64,000 nucleotides of DNA, from NCBI RefSeq assembly GCF_000013345.1, contig NC_007777.1:4216001-4280000 (forward strand). The letters are read 5' to 3'. This stretch comes from Frankia casuarinae (GTDB lineage Bacteria; Actinomycetota; Actinomycetes; Frankiales; Frankiaceae). The notes beneath the pieces were generated by a model that did not search any database, was not told the DNA's origin, and was given only the letters and a program-made list of their open reading frames with translations. Made by a program: the position numbers and the translations under genes. This document shows positions 58,771 to 64,000 of this stretch, in pieces (position 1 is the stretch's first letter; each line of letters starts with the position of its first letter).

Positions 58771-60099
58771 TCATCCCCGGCCGGGTGAGGAAGAAGGTGT
58801 GGCGCCGGCTGCCGGCTGCCCGGACGGTTCGGCACGGGGGGCGGCATCCGGGGCGGCGGGCGACGCGGGCGTGGTGGCAGGTCCGGAGGATGCGGCGGGT
58901 CCGGAGGATTCAGCCGACGGTGCCGCGGGAGTCGGACTGGTGGCGACGCCCGGGCCGGCGGGACCGGCGGAGACGGCGGGAGCGGGCAGGCCACTTGTCG
59001 CGGGCGTAGGCGTGTAACCGAAATAGGTCAACGCCACAATGGTGGCACTCAGGCTGACGGAGGTCGGACCCAGCGCCGGGCGTGCCTGCGCCCCCGGCCA
59101 GGTGTGCCCCGCGCCCTGCATGGCTAACAGTCCGACATCGTGGCCGGCTGGGCAGCCGCTCCACACGGTGCGCTGCCAGGCGGCCGTGTCCCGGGAGGTC
59201 TGGCGGGCTCCGCCGCAGCCCAGAGCGGAGGCGTACCGGGCGAGCCGGTCTTCCACGGGCTGCGCGACGACCCCGGTGAAGGGGACCGGTCGCGGAGCAC
59301 CTCCGCCGGCATACGGTGCGATCTGGTCCGAGGTCCCATGGATCTCCAGGACGTTGGTGGCGGGCTTGGCGCAGGAGCCGGGCAGCACGCTCGACCCGAC
59401 GGTCACCGCCGCCGCAAGACGGCCCGGCAGCGCGCAGGCCAGCGTGAGCACCATGTTCGCGCCGTCCCCGTAGCCCACGGCGAAGACGCGTCCCGCGTCC
59501 AGGCACATCTGACCAACGAGGTCGTTGAGCAGCGCGCCGACGAAGAGTACGTCGTCGGGTCCCACCGCCTTCGATCTGGTGAAGTTCCACCGCATCTGCG
59601 TCCCGATCGGGGCGGCGACCACGAAGCCCGCCTTCGTCCCCTGATCGGCGAGCCGCGTGTACGCTTCCAGATCTTCCGGCGTCTGATTCAGATCATGGAA
59701 ATTGAAGATCAGTGGTAGTGGCCTGGCCCGTGGACCCGCGGTCGGTACGGCGAGGACGTAGCCGCGCTCGGTTCCTCCCACCCGCAGCGCGCGGGTACCG
59801 ATCCCGGACGGCAGGGTCTTCCCGGTGACGCAGCCGCTCTCGGGGGGCGGTGGGACCGTGGGCAACGGTATGGCCGACGCCACGGCGGCACCGGCGGCAC
59901 GACCGCCGGATGCTCCGAGAGCGGCCTGGGTCGCCGAGGTCTTCGCCGGCCCCGGCTCCTGGGACATCGCGTACCACAGGAGCAGCAGCAACACTCCGGC
60001 GGCGGCCGTGATCGGCAGCCATACGGTGTTCGTCGCCCGGATACCCGGCCGGGAGGCCCCCCGGCGTCGACTCGTCGGACTACCGAAGGACACGGTCAC
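58771..60099 (-). CDS. Secreted/membrane-anchored esterase-like protein (PHB-depolymerase/LpqC family) lacking the nucleophile Ser
   Basis: About 442 residues. One transmembrane or signal helix lies near residue 30-50 ('[20 protein letters not shown]'). The alpha/beta-hydrolase core has '[21 protein letters not shown]', '[43 protein letters not shown]', '[18 protein letters not shown]' and '[10 protein letters not shown]'. The Asp and His of the triad are in place, but the nucleophile elbow reads GYGDG where family members have GxSxG, so the Ser is replaced by Gly. A 70-residue Pro/Ala/Ser/Thr tail follows the domain. GTG 60099 is one of several possible starts; all overlap rlmN. Confidence 0.8.
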   Translation of the reverse strand: MTVSFGSPTSRRRGASRPGIRATNTVWLPITAAAGVLLLLLWYAMSQEPGPAKTSATQAALGASGGRAAGAAVASAIPLPTVPPPPESGCVTGKTLPSGIGTRALRVGGTERGYVLAVPTAGPRARPLPLIFNFHDLNQTPEDLEAYTRLADQGTKAGFVVAAPIGTQMRWNFTRSKAVGPDDVLFVGALLNDLVGQMCLDAGRVFAVGYGDGANMVLTLACALPGRLAAAVTVGSSVLPGSCAKPATNVLEIHGTSDQIAPYAGGGAPRPVPFTGVVAQPVEDRLARYASALGCGGARQTSRDTAAWQRTVWSGCPAGHDVGLLAMQGAGHTWPGAQARPALGPTSVSLSATIVALTYFGYTPTPATSGLPAPAVSAGPAGPGVATSPTPAAPSAESSGPAASSGPATTPASPAAPDAAPRAEPSGQPAAGATPSSSPGRG

Positions 60100-61345
60100 C
60101 GTCAGGCGTCGTGCTCCCCACGGCACCGAACTCGACGAGACGGTCGGATCCGACCTGCTCCGGCCGGTCCGTCCGCTCCGGCTTCCCGGCCGGCTCGGCC
60201 GCGAGCTGTCCGCAGGCTGCCGCGATCTCCCGGCCCCGGGTGTCGCGCACCGTCGTCACGATGCCGCGGTCCCGGAGCCTGCGGACGAACGCGCGCTGGC
60301 CGGCCGGGGCGCTGGCGCGCCACGAGGATCCACCGGTCGGATTCAACGGAATGAGGTTCACATGCGCGAGCCGGCCGACGAGCAGGTCCGCGAGGGCGTC
60401 GGCGCGTCCCACGTCATCGTTGACCCCGTCGATCAGCGCGTACTCGACGCTTACCCGTCTGCCGGTCACCTCGGCGTACTCCCAGGCGGCCGCGAGCACC
60501 TCGACCACCGGCCAACGGGTGTTGATGGGGACGAGTTCGTTCCGCAGAACGTCGTCCGGGGCGTGCAGGGACACCGCCAGAGTCACCGGCAGGCCCTCTC
60601 CGGCGAGACGACGAATCGCCGGAACAAGGCCGACGGTGCTGACCGTCAGGCCGCGAGCCGACAGGCCCAGGCCCTCGGGGGGGTGAGCGGTGAGGCGGCG
60701 TAGCGCGGCGATCACCGCGGCATAGTTCGCCAGCGGCTCGCCCATCCCCATGAAGACCACGTTCGACAACCTGGTCTCGCCGCCCGCGAGCTCACGGCGC
60801 CGGAGAACCCGGGCGGCGTGCACGACCTGTTCGACGATCTCCGCGGTCGACAGGTTTCGGGTCAGCCCCCCCTGACCGGTGGCACAGAACGGGCAGCCCA
60901 TGCCGCAGCCCGCCTGGCTCGACACACAGACCGTCGCGCGATCCGGATATCTCATGATCACAGACTCGAGAGAAGCGCCGTCCACGGTCCGCCATGCCGT
61001 CTTGCGGGTCAGACCGTCGTCGCAGCTCAGCGTCCGCACCGGGACGAGCAGCCTCGGCAGCAGGGCGTCGAGGAGCGGCTGGCGGTCCCGCTCCGGCAGG
61101 TCGGTCATCGCCTCGGGCTCATCGGCGGCGATCAACCGCGCATAGTAGTGCCGGGCCACCTGATCGGCGCGGAAGGCCGGCTGCCCCAGCGACACCGCGA
61201 CGTCACGCCGTTCCTGCCGGGTCAGGTCGGCGAGGTGACGCGGCGCTCGGCCCGCTCGCCGGGTGAGCGTCAGCCGCACGGGCCGGCCCGCCTCGGCGGT
61301 CGGGGGCTGGTCCGGACGTCCGGATTCGGCGGTCGTGGCAGTCAT
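60080..61345 (-). CDS. rlmN: 23S rRNA/tRNA adenine-C2 methyltransferase RlmN
   Basis: A radical-SAM enzyme that methylates A2503 of 23S rRNA and A37 of some tRNAs. The cluster motif is '[24 protein letters not shown]' (CxxxCxxC). The catalytic Cys pair includes the one in '[13 protein letters not shown]' near the C-terminus. '[23 protein letters not shown]', '[17 protein letters not shown]' and '[18 protein letters not shown]' are typical. About 421 residues; the last about 40 are a variable tail. ATG 61345 was chosen; the open frame upstream runs into cdsA and is not conserved. Confidence 0.95.
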   Translation of the reverse strand: MTATTAESGRPDQPPTAEAGRPVRLTLTRRAGRAPRHLADLTRQERRDVAVSLGQPAFRADQVARHYYARLIAADEPEAMTDLPERDRQPLLDALLPRLLVPVRTLSCDDGLTRKTAWRTVDGASLESVIMRYPDRATVCVSSQAGCGMGCPFCATGQGGLTRNLSTAEIVEQVVHAARVLRRRELAGGETRLSNVVFMGMGEPLANYAAVIAALRRLTAHPPEGLGLSARGLTVSTVGLVPAIRRLAGEGLPVTLAVSLHAPDDVLRNELVPINTRWPVVEVLAAAWEYAEVTGRRVSVEYALIDGVNDDVGRADALADLLVGRLAHVNLIPLNPTGGSSWRASAPAGQRAFVRRLRDRGIVTTVRDTRGREIAAACGQLAAEPAGKPERTDRPEQVGSDRLVEFGAVGSTTPDGDRVLR

Positions 61346-61446
61346 CGCGGATCCAGTCTGCCAGGTGACCGCGACCGAGACGAATGCACGGATCTGTCCG
61401 AAGGGGCCTACGAGAGGCGAGACCGGTCGACTGGACCCGGTTTCGA

Positions 61447-62388
61447 TCAGTTCAGGAAGGAAGTGATCAGAAGCCAGGCGACCGGGGCGGTGCACAACAA
61501 CGAGTCCAGACGGTCCATCAGGCCACCATGGCCGGGCAGCAGGCTGCTCATATCCTTGATGCCGATGTCGCGCTTGAGCAGAGACTCACCCAGGTCGCCG
61601 ATCGTCGCGGTACACGCGACCGCCAGCCCCAGCAGAACGCCCTGCCAGGCCTCGGCCTCCAGCGGCCAGGCCAGCACGATCCCGGCGACGATCACACAGG
61701 TCACCGCCGAACCGGCGAATCCCTCCCACGACTTCCCCGGGGAGACGGTGGGGGCCATCTTGTGCCGACCGCCGGAGAGGACACCGGCCGTGTAACCACC
61801 GACGTCGCTGGCCACCACCGTTCCCAGAAAGGCGACGACTCGCCAGCGACCATCGGAGGGTTCGGTGAGCAGCGCGGCGAAGCCGGCCGGAAAGCCGATG
61901 TAGCCGGCCACGAACGCGGCGCCGGCGACGTCGCGGAGCAGACCCGTGGACGGCCCGAAAGCACGGACCAGCGCCGCCACGCCGATGGTGCCGGCGAGAG
62001 TCAGCAGCAGGCCGGTGGTCCCGTCGGCGTACGCGACGACCGGCATGGCCGCCGCCCCGGCAACCAGGGGAAGCAGGGGAACCCGTACCTGCGTCAGTCG
62101 GATCGCGCGGACCACCTCGTGGGTGCCCAGGGCCATCGCGGCACTGATCACCCCGACAAAGATCACCCGCAGGGTGAACAGCGGAACGAGGATGACGGCA
62201 CCGAGAAGGATGCCGACACCGATGGCGGCCGGCAGATTGCGGCCGGCACGTGAGGGCCGGGACGCCGTCCCGGCGGGCCGGCCGTGATTACCGGACCCAG
62301 GCGAGGATCCCGGCGGCGAGGATCCCGGCGGCGCGGATGACCCGGACGGCCCGGACTCAGCCACCGCGCGGCCGTCGACAGTCGTCAT
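61447..62388 (-). CDS. cdsA: Phosphatidate cytidylyltransferase
   Basis: CdsA makes CDP-diacylglycerol for phospholipid synthesis, the substrate of PgsA encoded at 11759-12568. The signature near the C-terminus is '[33 protein letters not shown]'. About eight transmembrane helices begin at residue 53. '[32 protein letters not shown]' is typical. The first 45 residues are a disordered Pro/Ser/Gly segment containing a 15-bp duplication. Length 313. It lies between frr and rlmN as usual. Confidence 0.95.
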   Translation of the reverse strand: MTTVDGRAVAESGPSGSSAPPGSSPPGSSPGSGNHGRPAGTASRPSRAGRNLPAAIGVGILLGAVILVPLFTLRVIFVGVISAAMALGTHEVVRAIRLTQVRVPLLPLVAGAAAMPVVAYADGTTGLLLTLAGTIGVAALVRAFGPSTGLLRDVAGAAFVAGYIGFPAGFAALLTEPSDGRWRVVAFLGTVVASDVGGYTAGVLSGGRHKMAPTVSPGKSWEGFAGSAVTCVIVAGIVLAWPLEAEAWQGVLLGLAVACTATIGDLGESLLKRDIGIKDMSSLLPGHGGLMDRLDSLLCTAPVAWLLITSFLN

Positions 62389-62526
62389 GGCTGCCCGGCC
62401 GTGGGCAGCGACCGCCGCATCGCGTATGCGTCATGCGCGGATCCGGGGACCGTCCAGGCGATTCCGAGACCATGGGAACCGAACATCGGAGCGAGCGGCC
62501 GGTATCGAGAACGGACGCGGGAGTGA

Positions 62527-63084
62527 TCAAACCGAGAGAAGATCCGATTCCTTGAGCCGAAGAAGTTCATCCACCTGTCCGACGTATCGGTGGGTTGCCT
62601 CGTCGAGATCCTTCTCACCCCGCCGGCCCTCGTCCTCGCCGGCATCGCCGTCCCGCACGATCCGATCGATCGTGTCCTTGGCGTGACGTCGGACGTTGCG
62701 GATACTCACCCGGGCTTCCTCGGCCTTGGTCCGAGCCACCTTGACAAGATCGCGACGCCGTTGCTCGGACAGCTCCGGAAAAACACACCGGATGATGGTG
62801 CCGTCATTGCTCGGGTTGACCCCGAGATCGGAATCACGCACGGCCTTCTCGATCGCCCCCAGGGACGACTTGTCGTAAGGCGTGATGATCACCATACGTG
62901 GCTCCGGGATGTGGAACGACGCGAGCTGCTGCACCGGTGTCGGAGCGCCGTAGTAGTCCACCAGGATCTTGGAGAAGACCGCGGGAGTGATACGCCCCGT
63001 GCGGATGTTCGCGAAGTCCTCCCTGGCGACCGAGACCGCCTTCTCCATCTTCTCCTCGGCCTCGAGAAGCGTGTCGTCGATCAC
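62527..63084 (-). CDS. frr: Ribosome recycling factor
   Basis: 185 residues, the family length. '[65 protein letters not shown]', then '[50 protein letters not shown]' are full RRF signatures. It splits post-termination ribosomes with EF-G. The GTG at 63084 was chosen because GGAAGG lies just upstream; the open frame to 63234 is not conserved. The tsf gene is only 276 bp upstream with no pyrH between. Confidence 0.97.
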   Translation of the reverse strand: MIDDTLLEAEEKMEKAVSVAREDFANIRTGRITPAVFSKILVDYYGAPTPVQQLASFHIPEPRMVIITPYDKSSLGAIEKAVRDSDLGVNPSNDGTIIRCVFPELSEQRRRDLVKVARTKAEEARVSIRNVRRHAKDTIDRIVRDGDAGEDEGRRGEKDLDEATHRYVGQVDELLRLKESDLLSV

Positions 63085-63360
63085 CGCATTTCCTTCCGTC
63101 TGTTCCTGGTCCGCCGGCGTCCACCGGGCGCCGGTCCTGTCATCACCGCGGTTCGGCCGAGCGCAGCCGAGTTCGTCGTCCCAGGGGCGAAGCCGTCCCG
63201 CCCGGTCCCGGATTCGCCTGACCGATGATCGCACAGCCGCCGCCTGCAGTGTGCCCTACCACGACGTCCCCGCCGACCTGGGCCGACACCGCACCCACCG
63301 AGAAGCCTCGGAGCCGACGGCCGCCGGCCACCCGACAGGGAGCCGGCGGTCCGACGACGC
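63085..63360 (-). other. Empty slot between tsf and frr
   Basis: 276 bp with no gene. In most actinobacteria the UMP kinase gene pyrH (about 750 bp) lies here. No trace of the PyrH fold (for example a 'KLSGEAL' start) was seen in any frame, so this looks like clean loss or a rearrangement. Confidence 0.7.
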
Positions 63361-63975
63361 TCAGGCCTGGCGGATGTTGAACCGGGAGAACCGACCGACC
63401 TCGATCTTCTCACCCAGTGACGCGCCGGCCTGGTCGAGCAGAGCTCGGATGGTCACCTTGCCGTCCTTCACCCATGGCTGGTCAAGCAGCACGCTGCTCT
63501 TCACATACCCGTTGACGCGCCCTTCAACGATCTTCGCGATCGCCTGCTCGGGCTTGCCCTCCTCGCGGGCCGCGGCCTCGTAGATCTTTCGCTCCGCCTC
63601 GAGGACCTCGTTCGGGATCTGCTCGGCGGTGACGTACAGCGGGTCCGCCGCGGCGATGTGCTGCGCGAGATCGCGGGCGAGTTGCTTGAAGTCCTCGGTC
63701 TTGGCCACGAAGTCCGTCTCGCAGCGAAGCTCGACGAGCACGCCGAGGGTGGGCGGGAGCTGCGGGTCGGTCCGGTGCAGATAGGACTCGACCAGGCCGT
63801 TGGCGGCGCTGCGTGCCGCACGCTTGGCGACCTGCGCCTTGCCCTTCTCCCGCAGCCAGGACTTCGCCTTCTCGAAGTCCCCGGCGTTGTCGACCAACGC
63901 CTTCTTGACGTCGCTCATCCCAGCGCCGGTGAGCTCCCGGAGCTTCCGGATGTCAGCGACTGAAATCTCTGCCAT
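63361..63975 (-). CDS. tsf: Translation elongation factor Ts, short form
   Basis: EF-Ts recharges EF-Tu with GTP. The N-terminal UBA domain is 'ISVADIRKLRELTGAGMSDVKKALVDNAGDFEKAKSWLREKG', followed by 'AANGLVESYLH' and the core 'GVLVELRCETDFVAKTEDFKQLARDLAQHIAAADP'. Residues 140-204 ('GRVNGYVKSSVLLDQPWVKDGKVTIRALL') end the protein. At 204 residues it is much shorter than the about 270 residues common in actinobacteria and resembles the Thermus-like short form with one core subdomain. rpsB is expected just off the right edge. Confidence 0.95.
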   Translation of the reverse strand: MAEISVADIRKLRELTGAGMSDVKKALVDNAGDFEKAKSWLREKGKAQVAKRAARSAANGLVESYLHRTDPQLPPTLGVLVELRCETDFVAKTEDFKQLARDLAQHIAAADPLYVTAEQIPNEVLEAERKIYEAAAREEGKPEQAIAKIVEGRVNGYVKSSVLLDQPWVKDGKVTIRALLDQAGASLGEKIEVGRFSRFNIRQA

Positions 63976-64000
63976 GGTGCTCTTCTCGTCGGTGTGGGTC

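Overview
The window is high-GC DNA with a gene order typical of Actinobacteria. The long block from lhr through clgR, cinA, pgsA, rimO, ftsK, rnj, dapA, thyX, dapB, pnp, rpsO, ribF, truB, rbfA, infB, nusA, rimP, ispG, rseP, dxr, rlmN, cdsA, frr to tsf is a conserved actinobacterial synteny. Protein style and the many in-frame tandem repeats fit a Frankia-like organism, but the genus is inferred, not shown. Almost every gene from 7248 to the right end is on the minus strand; the exceptions are two genes at 48778-50012.

Left accessory region (about 500-7247). The 3' end of an Lhr helicase gene meets a convergent sigma-factor gene. Next comes a decayed class I lanthipeptide locus: a truncated, frameshifted lanB dehydratase, a lanC cyclase with an internal deletion, and an isoaspartate-methyltransferase-like gene of the type found in FxLD-like lanthipeptide loci. 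That last gene is broken cleanly by a 2-kb insertion carrying a tyrosine recombinase and a second, 3'-truncated gene. No precursor peptide was recognised.

Envelope stress and division region (7248-21288). pspM, pspA, a small CxxC protein, dps and clgR resemble the mycobacterial clgR-pspA-pspM locus with dps added. They are followed by cinA-pgsA-rimO, which overlap, then a RodZ-like protein, ftsK, and rnj-dapA, which overlap.

Metabolic region (21289-33500). This holds xfp-ackA (phosphoketolase to acetate), thyX, hisS, galE-udg (UDP-galactose and UDP-glucuronate) and a UDP-glucuronate decarboxylase (UDP-xylose). A TPR-like membrane protein follows, overlapped by a tiny ORF carrying an Hsp70 nucleotide-binding signature. 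These genes sit between dapA and dapB, which are usually close neighbours.

Translation and RNA region (33506-48458). dapB, an M16 peptidase, pnp, rpsO, ribF, truB, an NrnA-like DHH phosphoesterase, rbfA, a DUF503 gene, infB, ylxR, nusA and rimP.

Right region (48778-64000). A repeat-bearing exported protein with a ferritin-like DUF4439 partner, an Rrf2 regulator, a sulfonate/taurine-type ABC transporter, a GNAT protein, the isoprenoid genes ispG and dxr flanking the site-2 protease rseP, an esterase-like protein that lacks its nucleophile serine, then rlmN, cdsA, frr and tsf. The slot between frr and tsf, where pyrH normally sits, is only 276 bp and empty.

The most distinctive property of the window is tandem repeats of exactly 18 bp (six codons) in at least eight unrelated genes (pspA, rimO, ackA, dapB, rbfA, DUF503, an exported-protein gene, ssuB). 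The two intergenic repeat arrays that can be measured have 17-bp units.
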